A DNA stretch of 64,000 nt from Acetobacter cerevisiae (GTDB taxonomy: Bacteria > Pseudomonadota > Alphaproteobacteria > Acetobacterales > Acetobacteraceae), in the NCBI RefSeq assembly GCF_001580535.1, contig NZ_LHZA01000157.1, positions 186,001-250,000 of the forward strand. Reading direction: 5' to 3'. A program made the translations under genes and the position numbers. The notes beneath the pieces are model-generated. The model was not told where the DNA came from. It made no database searches and saw only the letters and a list, made by a program, of their open reading frames with translations. How positions within the stretch are numbered: position 1 is the first letter of the stretch; every line of letters starts with the position of its first letter. Shown one piece after another: positions 1-8,624 of the stretch.

Positions 1-395
1 TCCTGCTTCAAAATGCGGCAAATCTGGCTGAATGTGCCGGGGAGGTCATTAATCCAGTGCAGGGAGAGGCTGGCGGTCACCAGATCAAAGCTGTGCGGGG
101 CAAAAGGGAGCGTTTCTTCATCCGCGCAGATGGCGTGTTTGGGAGCGCACGCCGCCATGGCGGGAGAAAGATCGGATGAGATGACAGGAATGCCGCGTGC
201 CGTCAGCCGTTGCGCCATAACTCCGCGACCGCCCAGATCAAGCGCACAGGTAAAATGCCGGGTGACATCATCAAGCCGGTCCATCAGAATATCCGCAGCG
301 GCATCCAGAATAGGCATGACTGAGGTTTGCAGTCTTGCTGAGCGGGTTCTGTGGGCTTTGACCGCCTTGCGATCAAAAATGACGGGGGCATCCAT
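1..395 (-). CDS. SAM-dependent methyltransferase, N-terminal part (runs off the window)
   Basis: The N-terminal 131 residues of a class I methyltransferase, read leftwards from an ATG at 395; the rest lies before base 1. The SAM-binding motif I appears as ALDLGGRG, followed by an acidic end of strand 2 (SSDLSPAM) and a DLVTASLSLHWIND stretch, the pattern of the type 11 methyltransferases that include BioC and the mitochondrial NDUFAF5 family. The substrate cannot be told from this part. It is divergent from comF, the two starts lying 78 bases apart. Family assignment is good; anything narrower is inference. Confidence 0.8.
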   Translation of the reverse strand, partial: MDAPVIFDRKAVKAHRTRSARLQTSVMPILDAAADILMDRLDDVTRHFTCALDLGGRGVMAQRLTARGIPVISSDLSPAMAACAPKHAICADEETLPFAPHSFDLVTASLSLHWINDLPGTFSQICRILKQ

Positions 396-473
396 AACGG
401 GAGACGCTGCGCGTTTCAGGTTGGTTTGCCAAGGGGAGGCGTGGCCAAAACATATGCTGCACGAGGCTTTGTG

Positions 474-1259
474 ATGGTGGGGAAATATGCCCGGAAAATA
501 GGGACGGCAGCGCTGGACGTGCTGTTCCCGCCCACGTGCCTGTTATGCAATGCGGATGTCGCGCAGGCAGGACTGGTCTGCACAGACTGTTTCGGGCGAC
601 TGCATCCTGTTGTGGCCCCCTGTTGTGATGCGTGTGCCACGCCACAAACTGCTCAGGCTTATATTGGGGTAGATGGGTTATGTCCGGCCTGTGAACGCCA
701 TCATCCGCTCTGGGCGCATGCTCGTGCGGCATTTTTATATGATCAGGCAAGTCGGGACCTGATCCTGCAACTGAAATATGCGGACCGGCTCGAAAATGCC
801 CGCTTTCTGGCAAACCGTATGGTGCAGGCCGGACAGGATCTTTTGGTCTCGGACGCCGTGCTGGTGCCTGTGCCGGTGCATCGCTGGCGCCTGATAGGGC
901 GGCGTTACAATCAGGCTGCGATTCTTGCCTGGGCGCTGGCGCGAAGAACCGGATTGCGCTGTGTGCCAGATGCTCTGGTGCGCAGAAAAGCAACGTCACG
1001 TCTGGCAAGCTTTTCGCCGCAGGAGCGAAAGGCTGAAATGGTGGATGCCATAGCCGTGCATGGGGGACGCCTTTCAGAGTTTGCAGGACGATCCGTAGTG
1101 TTAGTGGATGATGTGCTGACGACTGGGGCAACAGCAACGGTCTGCACGCAGGTCTTGCTGGATGCCGGTGCGGCCTCGGTTAGCCTGCTGGTGGCGGGGC
1201 GGGTGCCTGCGCAAAAAGAAGTTGATCTTGATTTTCCAGTCATGGAAACGACTATGTGA
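474..1259 (+). CDS. comF: ComF family protein (phosphoribosyltransferase-like)
   Basis: 261 residues of the ComF/GntX family, related to competence protein ComFC. The N-terminus carries a zinc-ribbon-like set of cysteines (CLLCNADV, CTDC, CCDAC, CPAC). The C-terminal half is a type I phosphoribosyltransferase fold whose PRPP-binding loop reads VVLVDDVLTTGATA around residue 205. The ATG at 474 is preferred because GAGG lies seven bases upstream; longer in-frame starts would run into the divergent methyltransferase gene. In naturally competent bacteria ComF supports DNA uptake, but in alphaproteobacteria its role is mostly unproven. Confidence 0.88.
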   Translation: MVGKYARKIGTAALDVLFPPTCLLCNADVAQAGLVCTDCFGRLHPVVAPCCDACATPQTAQAYIGVDGLCPACERHHPLWAHARAAFLYDQASRDLILQLKYADRLENARFLANRMVQAGQDLLVSDAVLVPVPVHRWRLIGRRYNQAAILAWALARRTGLRCVPDALVRRKATSRLASFSPQERKAEMVDAIAVHGGRLSEFAGRSVVLVDDVLTTGATATVCTQVLLDAGAASVSLLVAGRVPAQKEVDLDFPVMETTM

Positions 1260-1316
1260 AGAGAAGTGTAGGCATGCCGGATTTGGCTGCCCTATAAAAA
1301 TGAGGAAAACGGCAGG

Positions 1317-1580
1317 ATGCCAGCAATAGAAATTTATACGCAGCCCGGTTGCCCATATTGCGTGCGCGCTGTGCGGCTTCTTGAGAGCAAGAATGTGTCG
1401 TTCAAGGAAATTAATGCTCCCCCAGGCACGCCGGAACGGGAACAGGCATATGAGCGCTCAGGCGGCAGCTCCACTGTGCCACAGACATTTGTGGATGGGC
1501 GGCCTCTGGGGGGCTGTGATGATCTGATGCGTCTGGAACGGCAGGGGCAGCTGAACGCCGCTCTTGGGCTGGCGGACTGA
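1317..1580 (+). CDS. grxC: Glutaredoxin 3
   Basis: 87 residues, the normal size of a bacterial class I glutaredoxin. It has the dithiol active site CPYC at residues 12-15 near the end of the first strand, and the glutathione-binding pieces STVPQTFVDG (with the cis-proline) and GGCDDL. The protein reduces disulfides and glutathione mixed disulfides in the cytoplasm with electrons from glutathione. It follows comF by 57 bases and precedes a DUF1178 gene by 16 bases, an order common in alphaproteobacteria, so the three are probably cotranscribed. Confidence 0.93.
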   Translation: MPAIEIYTQPGCPYCVRAVRLLESKNVSFKEINAPPGTPEREQAYERSGGSSTVPQTFVDGRPLGGCDDLMRLERQGQLNAALGLAD

Positions 1581-1596
1581 TCCGGGAAGGCGAGGA

Positions 1597-2064
1597 ATGA
1601 TCTGCTACCGTTTGCGCTGTGCTGCCGGGCATGAATTTGAAGGCTGGTACCGTGACAGCGCAACTTTTGCGCAGTTACAGGCTGGTGGCTTTCTGTCCTG
1701 CCCTGAATGCGGCCACGCGGACGTGCAGCAGGCGCTGATGGCCCCCGCCATTTCCAAAAAATGCTCAGACAGCCCCGCCCCTCGTCAGAGTCCTGAGAGC
1801 TCGGTTGAAGGTGCTACGGAAAAGGCTGCCAGTGCAGTTTTGCCCGACCAGATGGTCGCAGCCTTTCAGAAAATCAGGCAGGCCGTGGAAACCGGGTGTG
1901 AAAATGTGGGAGATCGCTTTGCTGAGGAAGCCTTGCGGATGCACCACAAGGAAGCCCCGGAACGCGGGATCTACGGTCAGGCCTCGGAAGAGGATCGTTC
2001 CATGCTGGCGGACGAAGGCGTGGATGTTTTGAGTATTCCATGGGTGCGCCGTGCTGATGGCTGA
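1597..2064 (+). CDS. DUF1178 family protein
   Basis: 155 residues starting MICYRLRC, the characteristic opening of DUF1178 proteins. The N-terminal 45 residues hold a zinc-ribbon-like arrangement (C3, C8, then CPEC near residue 38). A low-complexity linker rich in Ser, Pro and Glu follows, then a helical C-terminal domain ending in the family's typical DEGVDVLSIPWVRRADG-like tail. Function is unknown. The ATG at 1597 has GAGGA just upstream; a longer in-frame start at 1564 would overlap grxC and lacks family similarity at its N-terminus. Confidence 0.88.
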   Translation: MICYRLRCAAGHEFEGWYRDSATFAQLQAGGFLSCPECGHADVQQALMAPAISKKCSDSPAPRQSPESSVEGATEKAASAVLPDQMVAAFQKIRQAVETGCENVGDRFAEEALRMHHKEAPERGIYGQASEEDRSMLADEGVDVLSIPWVRRADG

Positions 2065-2159
2065 ATGTTGAAGGGCTGGCTGTAACGTGGCATGACCACC
2101 AGCTGGTTCCAGCCCGTACCGCCCTTCTGCTGGCGTGTCTGAAAAGGGAGAAGAGCAGC

Positions 2160-2633
2160 GTGATTCTCAAAAACGCGTGGATGACGGCGTTTCTCAGCTC
2201 GTTTCTGCTCTGTGCCGCAGTGATAGCGCCAGCTTATGCGCAGGCAGCTGAAGCGCCGGAAAGCGTCTTTATGGGCTACTGGCTCAGCCAGGGGCATGAC
2301 GGCGTTTTTAAAATTGGGATGTGTGGCGATACCGTCTGCGGTCAGCTCGTCGGGCTGAGCTATCAGGGTGACGATGTGCCCAAAGACCATAAGGGGCAGT
2401 CCGAATGTGGCCTTCAGATGCTGACGGACTTCCGTCAGTCGTCCGACGATAAAAAGCGCTGGAACGGCAAGATCCTCGATCCGGATAGCGGGCATGTCTA
2501 TCAGGCTCAGATCTGGTCTCCTCAGAAAGATGTTCTGAAGTTGCGCGGCTATATAGGCCTGCCACTTTTTGGTGAAACACAGACCTGGACGCGGTATGAG
2601 GGGACACTGGGGCCAGTTTGCAAAATGCCCTGA
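2160..2633 (+). CDS. DUF2147 family secreted protein
   Basis: 157 residues with a clear Sec signal peptide (hydrophobic core about residues 8-24, probable cleavage after AYAQA), so a periplasmic protein. The mature part shows the DUF2147 pattern: a GYW opening, then WLSQGHDGVFKIGMC, CGQLVGL and an ILDPDSG..Y segment, which form a small beta-barrel. Function is unknown for the family. The start is a GTG at 2160; an internal ATG at 2181 would shorten the signal peptide and is less likely. Confidence 0.8.
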   Translation: MILKNAWMTAFLSSFLLCAAVIAPAYAQAAEAPESVFMGYWLSQGHDGVFKIGMCGDTVCGQLVGLSYQGDDVPKDHKGQSECGLQMLTDFRQSSDDKKRWNGKILDPDSGHVYQAQIWSPQKDVLKLRGYIGLPLFGETQTWTRYEGTLGPVCKMP

Positions 2634-2659
2634 AATAAAAATAATAAGGCGATAACAGT

Positions 2660-3937
2660 ATGACACACTCCTTTTCCCGACGTATTTTTGGTCTGGGTAG
2701 TTTTGCGGGTGCTTTGACTGTCGCCCTGCCTGCGAAGGCGGCGGATGATACAGCAAAAGCGCCTTCGCAGGATGAAAAACCAACCCGGCGGACCATCTGT
2801 TACATTGGCGGCTACACGAAGCACGGGCCGCCCGGTGGGAATGGAGAAGGCATCAGCGTTTTCGAGATGAATCAGAAAACGGGTGCGCTGACTAACCTGA
2901 CAACCTTTACTGATATCGCCAGCCCTTCTTACATCACGCTCTCACCCGACCGGCGTTTTCTGTATGCGCTGAGCGAGATTAATGACTTTGACACCTCGCA
3001 CAGCGGGTCCGTAACGGCTTTTCTGGTTGATCAGGAAACGGGTGGGCTGAAAAAGCTGAATACGGTTGCCTCTGGTGGGGCTGATCCTGCCCATCTGAGC
3101 GTTCATCCCTCAGGCCGGTTTGTCATGGTGGCGAATTACACCGGTGGCACCATTGGCATTCTGCATGTGCTGGCTGATGGGTCTCTGGGGCGCATGACGG
3201 ACCTTATCCATAATTCCGGTCCCCGGATGCCCGACCGCGCTGCCGATAACCCACCCGGTAACTTTGCCGTGAGCGACCATTCCTCCGCGCATCCGCACAT
3301 GATCAAGACCGATCCGAGCGGCAAATTCGTGCTGGTTATGGATGCCGGGCTGGACCGTGTGTACGTCTGGACCATCAATCTGGAGACTGGCAAGCTTTCT
3401 CCCGCTGCCGTTCCCTTTACGACCATGACTCCCGGTTCCGCACCACGCCACTATGTCTTTGGCTCTGAAGGTAAGAAGATTTATCTGCTGTGTGAGCAGG
3501 ATTCCAAGGTGGTGGTGGCGGATTTTGACCCGCAAACGGGCAAAATTTCCCCGCAGCAGACTGTCAGTTCTGTCACAGCCCACTTTCGGGGTAGCACACT
3601 GGCGGCTGGTATTCTGCTCTCCCCGGATGAGCGCTTTTTGTATGTTTCAAATCGTCTGGGGGATTCGCTGGCAGTCTTTCAGGTGTCCAAAGATGGCAGC
3701 CTGACTCTGGTCGATGAAATCTGGACCCACGCCGATTATGGCCGGTCTCTGATGTTCGATCCGTCTGGCAGCTATTTGTATGTTGCAAACCAGAGGAGTG
3801 ATTCCATCACGTCATTCCGCGTGGATAAGACAACCGGCAAGATCAGCTTCACGTGGGACTTCACACCAGTTGGAAGCCCCACATGTTTTGAGTTTATGAC
3901 AATCGCAGCAGACCCGACGGACGTCAGCCCTTCCTGA
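2660..3937 (+). CDS. Lactonase family beta-propeller protein, Tat-exported
   Basis: 425 residues. The N-terminus SRRIFGLGSFAGAL followed by ALPAKAA looks like a twin-arginine signal peptide. The rest is a seven-bladed propeller of the YbhE/Pgl lactonase family, with repeated units such as SPSYITLSPDRRFLYAL, HPSGRFVMVANY and SPDERFLYVSNR. Cytoplasmic members hydrolyse 6-phosphogluconolactone; a periplasmic copy in an acetic acid bacterium could act on aldonolactones made by membrane sugar dehydrogenases, which is inference. Its 3' end overlaps the 3' end of ubiG on the other strand by 14 bases. Confidence 0.85.
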   Translation: MTHSFSRRIFGLGSFAGALTVALPAKAADDTAKAPSQDEKPTRRTICYIGGYTKHGPPGGNGEGISVFEMNQKTGALTNLTTFTDIASPSYITLSPDRRFLYALSEINDFDTSHSGSVTAFLVDQETGGLKKLNTVASGGADPAHLSVHPSGRFVMVANYTGGTIGILHVLADGSLGRMTDLIHNSGPRMPDRAADNPPGNFAVSDHSSAHPHMIKTDPSGKFVLVMDAGLDRVYVWTINLETGKLSPAAVPFTTMTPGSAPRHYVFGSEGKKIYLLCEQDSKVVVADFDPQTGKISPQQTVSSVTAHFRGSTLAAGILLSPDERFLYVSNRLGDSLAVFQVSKDGSLTLVDEIWTHADYGRSLMFDPSGSYLYVANQRSDSITSFRVDKTTGKISFTWDFTPVGSPTCFEFMTIAADPTDVSPS

Positions 3938-4664
3938 AGGCTGCGATGTAATTCACGCTCAGGTCCCGGCTCTCTTTCCACCCGGAAAGAGAGGGGGACA
4001 TGCCGGCAAGAGCCTGAATGCGCAGGTCGGCCTCCCGGCCAAAACGCCCCAGCTCTGCCGGGGTAAGAAATTTGCGCCATTCATGCGTGCCGATAGGCAG
4101 CAAACGCAGCACATATTCCGCGCCGATTTTGCCCACCGCCAGAGAGCGCAGGGTCCGGTTCATGGTGGAAACAATCACAATCCCACCCGGCTCAACCAGA
4201 TCAGACAGCATCTTCATAAATGCTTCAGGATCAGTGACATGCTCGATGATTTCTAAGGCGACGACGGCGTCAAATTTCGCCTTTTCTTCCACCAGTTCTT
4301 CCGCACTGCCAACCCGGTAGTCCAGCGTGCCGGAGCCTTCTGGTAGGGGGTGGGCTTCCAGATGCGCACGGGCGGCGGCAATGCCGTCTGCCGAGGCATC
4401 CAGCCCCAGAACATCGTGGCCGGCTTTGGCCAGAGCCTCACTGGCAAGACCCGCGCCGCAACCAATATCCAGCACCCGCACATGGCGCGTGGTGCGGCCC
4501 CGCATAGGGAAGTGGCGGCAGGCCCAGCTAATGCGCAGGGCGTTCATGGCGTGCAGTGGCCTCATGGGGCCGGTCGGGTCCCACCACTGGCTGGCCAGTG
4601 CGCTGAAGCGGGCGATTTCCTCAGGAGAAACGGAAGAGGCAGCGTCTCGGCTGGAGGGATGCAT
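3924..4664 (-). CDS. ubiG: Ubiquinone biosynthesis O-methyltransferase (bifunctional 2-polyprenyl-6-hydroxyphenol / 3-demethylubiquinol methylase)
   Basis: 246 residues, the usual size for UbiG/Coq3. The family signature WWDPTGPMRPLHAMN is near residue 27, motif I is VLDIGCGAGLASEALA, and the post-motifs VALEIIEHV and IVIVSTMNRT follow. It methylates ring hydroxyls at two steps of ubiquinone synthesis using SAM. The ATG at 4664 fits the family; the open frame continues upstream only into sequence without similarity. It is divergent from lysC, as is often seen in alphaproteobacteria. Confidence 0.93.
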   Translation of the reverse strand: MHPSSRDAASSVSPEEIARFSALASQWWDPTGPMRPLHAMNALRISWACRHFPMRGRTTRHVRVLDIGCGAGLASEALAKAGHDVLGLDASADGIAAARAHLEAHPLPEGSGTLDYRVGSAEELVEEKAKFDAVVALEIIEHVTDPEAFMKMLSDLVEPGGIVIVSTMNRTLRSLAVGKIGAEYVLRLLPIGTHEWRKFLTPAELGRFGREADLRIQALAGMSPSLSGWKESRDLSVNYIAAFRKG

Positions 4665-4784
4665 GGAACAAAATTCCTTTCCTGCTGATCTCCCCCGCTG
4701 GACGAGAGGGGGCCGGGAAGGGTATGTGACGCGCCTTGTGAAGCTTCGCAACCATTTGCAGCCCGTCTGGTGGAGAAAAAAATT

Positions 4785-6038
4785 ATGCCCGGTTCCGTCC
4801 CTCGGATCGTCATGAAGTTCGGTGGAACATCCGTGGGGGATCTTGAGCGCATTAAGGCCGTGGCCGAGCGTGTCAAAAAACAAAAGGAAGCCGGCTGTGA
4901 TGTGCTGGTGGTTGTCTCGGCCATGGCCGGGGAAACCAACAAGCTTGTCGGCTACTGTCAGAACCTGTCTGACCTGCATGATGCCCGGGAATATGATTCC
5001 ATTGTGGCAACAGGTGAGCAGGTGACAAGCGGCCTGCTGGCCATTGCACTGCAAAAGCTGGGCGTGCCCTCACGCTCCTTTGCTGGCTGGCAGGTGCCTA
5101 TCCGCACCGACTCGGCACATGGCAAAGCCAGTCTGGACACGATTGATGGTGAGCGCCTGCTGGGCTGCATGGCCGAAGGCATGGTGCCGGTTGTCGCAGG
5201 CTTTCAGGGCGTGGGGCCTGATGGGCGCGTGACGACGCTGGGGCGCGGTGGGTCCGATACGTCCGCTGTGGCTCTGGCTGCTGCCATCAAGGCGGACCGA
5301 TGTGATATTTATACCGATGTGGACGGGATTTACACGACAGACCCGCGCATTGTGGCCAAAGCCCGTAAGCTTGAAAAAATCACCTATGAAGAAATGCTGG
5401 AACTCGCCTCGGTAGGGGCCAAGGTTCTGCAGACGCGCAGCGTGGGGCTTGCCATGCGTGAGCAGGTGCGTGTTCAGGTGCTTTCAAGCTTTGTGGATGG
5501 CCCGGCGATGGTTGAAGGTAAACTGCCCGGCTCTCTTGTGGTGGATGAGGACGAAATCGTGGAAAAGAAACTGGTAACCGGCATTGCGTATTCCCGTGAT
5601 GAAGCAAAGCTGTCGGTCAGGCGTATTCCTGATCGTCCGGGTATTGCCGCGGCCATTTTCGGCCCGCTGAGCGAAGCCAACGTGAATGTGGACATGATTG
5701 TGCAGAGCACGGGTGCTGATGGCACAACGAACATGACATTCACCACCAGCAAGACCGATCTGCCGCGTGCTATCAGCACGCTGGAATCTGTGCGGGATGC
5801 CGTGCAGTATGAAGAGCTGGCAACAGACGATGATGTGGTGAAAATCAGCGTTGTCGGCACAGGCATGCGCTCGCATGCTGGCGTAGCTGCCACCATGTTC
5901 CGCACGCTGTCTGAACGGTCTATCAATATTCAGGTGATCTCTACCAGCGAGATCAAGGTGTCCGTCCTGCTGTCTGCCGAATATGCAGAGCTGGCCGTGC
6001 GCGCCCTGCACACAGCCTATGGACTGGACAATGTCTGA
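4785..6038 (+). CDS. lysC: Aspartate kinase
   Basis: 417 residues. The kinase domain opens with MKFGGTSVGD at residues 10-19 and continues with the aspartate-binding TGEQVTSGLLA and the TLGRGGSDTSAVALA and DVDGIYTTDPR segments. Two ACT domains follow from about residue 262, so the enzyme is likely feedback-inhibited by lysine and/or threonine. It catalyses the first step to lysine, threonine and methionine. ATG 4785 is chosen because GGAG lies about nine bases upstream; a GTG at 4770 is in frame but would place the ribosome site inside the gene. Its stop overlaps the next start. Confidence 0.95.
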   Translation: MPGSVPRIVMKFGGTSVGDLERIKAVAERVKKQKEAGCDVLVVVSAMAGETNKLVGYCQNLSDLHDAREYDSIVATGEQVTSGLLAIALQKLGVPSRSFAGWQVPIRTDSAHGKASLDTIDGERLLGCMAEGMVPVVAGFQGVGPDGRVTTLGRGGSDTSAVALAAAIKADRCDIYTDVDGIYTTDPRIVAKARKLEKITYEEMLELASVGAKVLQTRSVGLAMREQVRVQVLSSFVDGPAMVEGKLPGSLVVDEDEIVEKKLVTGIAYSRDEAKLSVRRIPDRPGIAAAIFGPLSEANVNVDMIVQSTGADGTTNMTFTTSKTDLPRAISTLESVRDAVQYEELATDDDVVKISVVGTGMRSHAGVAATMFRTLSERSINIQVISTSEIKVSVLLSAEYAELAVRALHTAYGLDNV

Positions 6039-7116
6039 CATGCTCGCTCTCGACCTGAACGCCCCGCCGACCGAGGCTGAAAAAGCCCGCGCCCGGAAGC
6101 GCTTTGACCATTTGTGTCGGCGCGGCACGGAGTTTCTCGGCACGGACTACGCCATTCTTGGCGGTGCGATGTCCTGGGTGAGTGAGCGGAATCTGGTTTC
6201 AGCCATTTCCAACGCAGGCGGGTTTGGCGTGATTGCCTGCGGTGCGATGCAGCCCGAACGGCTGGCGGAAGAAATTGCCGCCACCCGTGCGATGACGGAT
6301 CGCCCGTTTGGCGTGAACCTCATCACCATGCATCCGCAGCTGGATGAGCTGGTGCAGGTCTGCCTGAACGCTGGCGTGGGCCATATCGTTCTGGCCGGGG
6401 GCATTCCGCCGGGTGCTGCCATTAAGGCGGCGAAGGAAGGTGGTGCAAAGGTTGTGGCCTTTGCTCCGGCACTGGTTCTGGCCAAACGTCTGATTAAAAT
6501 GGGTGTTGATGCGCTGGTGATTGAAGGCGCAGAAGCAGGCGGCCATGTCGGCCCTGTTTCTCTGACCGTGCTGGCGCAGGAAATCCTGCCGCATATCGAC
6601 CAGGTTCCGGTGTTTGTGGCTGGCGGTCTGGGCCGTGGGGATGCGCTTGTGTCCTATCTGGAGCAGGGGGCATCCGGTGGCCAGCTGGGCACGCGTTTTG
6701 CCGCTGCGGCAGAAAGCATTGCGCATGAGAAATTCAAGAAAGCCTTTGTGCGTTCCAATGCGCGTGACGCCATTACGTCTGTGCAGCTGGACGAGCGCTT
6801 TCCGGTTATCCCGGTGCGCGGCCTCGTGAATGAAGGGAGCCGCCGCTTCCTTGCGCATCAGGCAGACGTCATCAACCGCTTTCAGAGCGGTGAACTGACG
6901 CGTGAGGAAGCTCAGCTTGATATCGAACATTTCTGGGCTGGTGCGTTGCGCCGTGCTGTGATTGATGGTGATGTTGAAAACGGATCTGTCATGGCCGGGC
7001 AGTCTGTGGGTATGGTAAAGGCCGTTCAGCCCGTGGCTGAAATTATCTCTGACCTTGTTGAGCAGGCTGTTGTGGCGCTCGTCCGCCAGCAGCGGCGCAT
7101 GGATTGTAATGGCTGA
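6031..7116 (+). CDS. Nitronate monooxygenase-like FMN enzyme (NPD family)
   Basis: 361 residues of the 2-nitropropane dioxygenase/nitronate monooxygenase family, a TIM barrel binding FMN. Typical segments are DYAILGGAMSWVSERNLVSA, the FMN-phosphate region FVAGGLGRGDALVSYLEQGA, and EGAEAGGHVGP, which contains the family's catalytic-region histidine. The reading frame starts inside the lysC stop (an eight-base overlap), so the two are translationally coupled. The same overlap links it to the next gene. The enzyme may also resemble FabK-type enoyl reductases, but FabI is encoded at 29.5 kb, so a fatty-acid role is less likely. Confidence 0.85.
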   Translation: MSDMLALDLNAPPTEAEKARARKRFDHLCRRGTEFLGTDYAILGGAMSWVSERNLVSAISNAGGFGVIACGAMQPERLAEEIAATRAMTDRPFGVNLITMHPQLDELVQVCLNAGVGHIVLAGGIPPGAAIKAAKEGGAKVVAFAPALVLAKRLIKMGVDALVIEGAEAGGHVGPVSLTVLAQEILPHIDQVPVFVAGGLGRGDALVSYLEQGASGGQLGTRFAAAAESIAHEKFKKAFVRSNARDAITSVQLDERFPVIPVRGLVNEGSRRFLAHQADVINRFQSGELTREEAQLDIEHFWAGALRRAVIDGDVENGSVMAGQSVGMVKAVQPVAEIISDLVEQAVVALVRQQRRMDCNG

Positions 7117-8494
7117 ATCCGGTTCTGTTCCAGAGCAGGAACTTCCTGCTTTCTCCCCCCCATTGCCTGATGTTGAAAGCCTCGGGGTGGGGGCGGCGTT
7201 GCGTACGCGGCGGGAACAGCTTGGATGGTCTTTGCCGGATGTTGCAGCGTGGCTGCGGATCCGTGAATCTTATCTGGAAGCGCTGGAAAGCGGGCGGGCT
7301 GGTGTTTTCCCGGCTGAAGCCTATGCGCTTGGCTTTTTACGTACCTATGGGGCCGCTTTAGGGTTTGATGCTTCAGCTCTGGTCGTGCGTTACAAGCGGG
7401 AAGGGAAAGGGGGTGGCCGAAAGCCTGACCTGACCTTCCCCGCACCGCCGCCTGACAGGCGTATCCCGCCCGGTGTCAGCGTTTCTCTGGGGCTTGCTGT
7501 TATCCTTGCAAGTTATATCGGGTGGTATCACTTCATCGGGCATGCTCCGCCCTTGCCAGAGCATGTACCGCCGGTTGCCACCATTATTCCCGGTGCACAG
7601 ACCAATAACGCGCCGTCTCCGCAGGTTGCCTCCATTCTGCCGGGGCCGGGTGCCGTGCCATCTCGCAGGCCAGAGGATCAGGCTTCTTCCGGGGTAAATG
7701 GTGCCAGTGTTCCTCAGGCGCAGGCTGGCAGCCAGCCGTCTCTGGATCAGAACGGCAATCCGGATTTCTCAAAGCCGTCATTTCCTGCGACGCAGGGTGA
7801 AGCGACGCCTGATGCCGGGGCGGTTGCTGCCGTAACCGGAGAGACTGCTACCGGAAACAGTGGGGCGGCAGGGGGCACGCAACCTGTGTCAGATCAGCCG
7901 GGCACCATTGCTCCCGCAGCTCTGCCGGATAATCAGGTTGTCCTCAAGGCCATTGCTCCCAGTTGGGTGCAGGTGAAGGACGCCAGCGGCAAGGTTGCGT
8001 ACGATCACATCATGCAGGTGGATGATCAGTGGACCGTGCCCGCAGAAGGCGGCCCGTATAGCCTCACTGTAGGCAATGCTGGCGGTATTGTGCTGAGCTC
8101 AGGGACCGTGACGACGCAGCCGCTGGGGCGGAACGGGTCCGTGCGCAGAAAATTGGTGCTGACGCCTGAGGCTGTAAAAGACGGCTCTCTGGCCGCTGCA
8201 CAGTCTGCGTCGTCAGCTGGTGTGTCTGGCCCGAGCCCGAGCGTAAGCCCCGCGGCACAAATGGGTAACGGTGTGCCTGCCGTGCCAGAGAGCAGGAGGC
8301 CTGCCGGAGTGAGCGGTGAGGGTCCTGCACCGGCTGTCGGGGCGGATGGACAGCCGCTGTCACCCCCGCCAGTTGCGGATGCACCGCCACAAGAGCCGCC
8401 CAAACCCCGGCCTCGGCATCGCCCTGTAGAAAAGCCTGAACCCAGTGCGGATGATCTGAATGCTCGTCAGCTTCAGGGGATAAGCGGGCACTGA
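7109..8494 (+). CDS. RodZ-like protein: helix-turn-helix domain, membrane segment, DUF4115
   Basis: 461 residues. Residues about 25-95 form a RodZ/HTH_25 domain (AALRTRREQLGWSLPDVAAW, then RESYLEALESG and AYALGFLRTYGAALGFD). A single membrane segment (VSLGLAVILASYIGWYHF) lies near residue 130. A long Pro/Ala/Gly/Ser/Gln-rich linker follows, with a DUF4115 domain (VVLKAIAPSWVQVKDASG) near residue 280 and another disordered proline-rich tail. RodZ links MreB to the cell-wall machinery. The start codon overlaps the preceding stop by eight bases. Confidence 0.88.
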   Translation: MAESGSVPEQELPAFSPPLPDVESLGVGAALRTRREQLGWSLPDVAAWLRIRESYLEALESGRAGVFPAEAYALGFLRTYGAALGFDASALVVRYKREGKGGGRKPDLTFPAPPPDRRIPPGVSVSLGLAVILASYIGWYHFIGHAPPLPEHVPPVATIIPGAQTNNAPSPQVASILPGPGAVPSRRPEDQASSGVNGASVPQAQAGSQPSLDQNGNPDFSKPSFPATQGEATPDAGAVAAVTGETATGNSGAAGGTQPVSDQPGTIAPAALPDNQVVLKAIAPSWVQVKDASGKVAYDHIMQVDDQWTVPAEGGPYSLTVGNAGGIVLSSGTVTTQPLGRNGSVRRKLVLTPEAVKDGSLAAAQSASSAGVSGPSPSVSPAAQMGNGVPAVPESRRPAGVSGEGPAPAVGADGQPLSPPPVADAPPQEPPKPRPRHRPVEKPEPSADDLNARQLQGISGH

Positions 8495-8624
8495 AGGACT
8501 GTTTTTCGTGCTTTCATGTAGCCAACGCGCATTGATTTTGGCAGGAAGGCATCAAACGTAATAGGCAGGCGCGTGACGGAACGCGGTTTGCCTGACAACT
8601 GTCGTCGCGACAAAAGGATGTAAC

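Noticed and set aside
373-1137. Minus-strand frame opposite comF
   Set aside because: Proline- and histidine-rich composition typical of a shadow frame, and comF has clear motifs.
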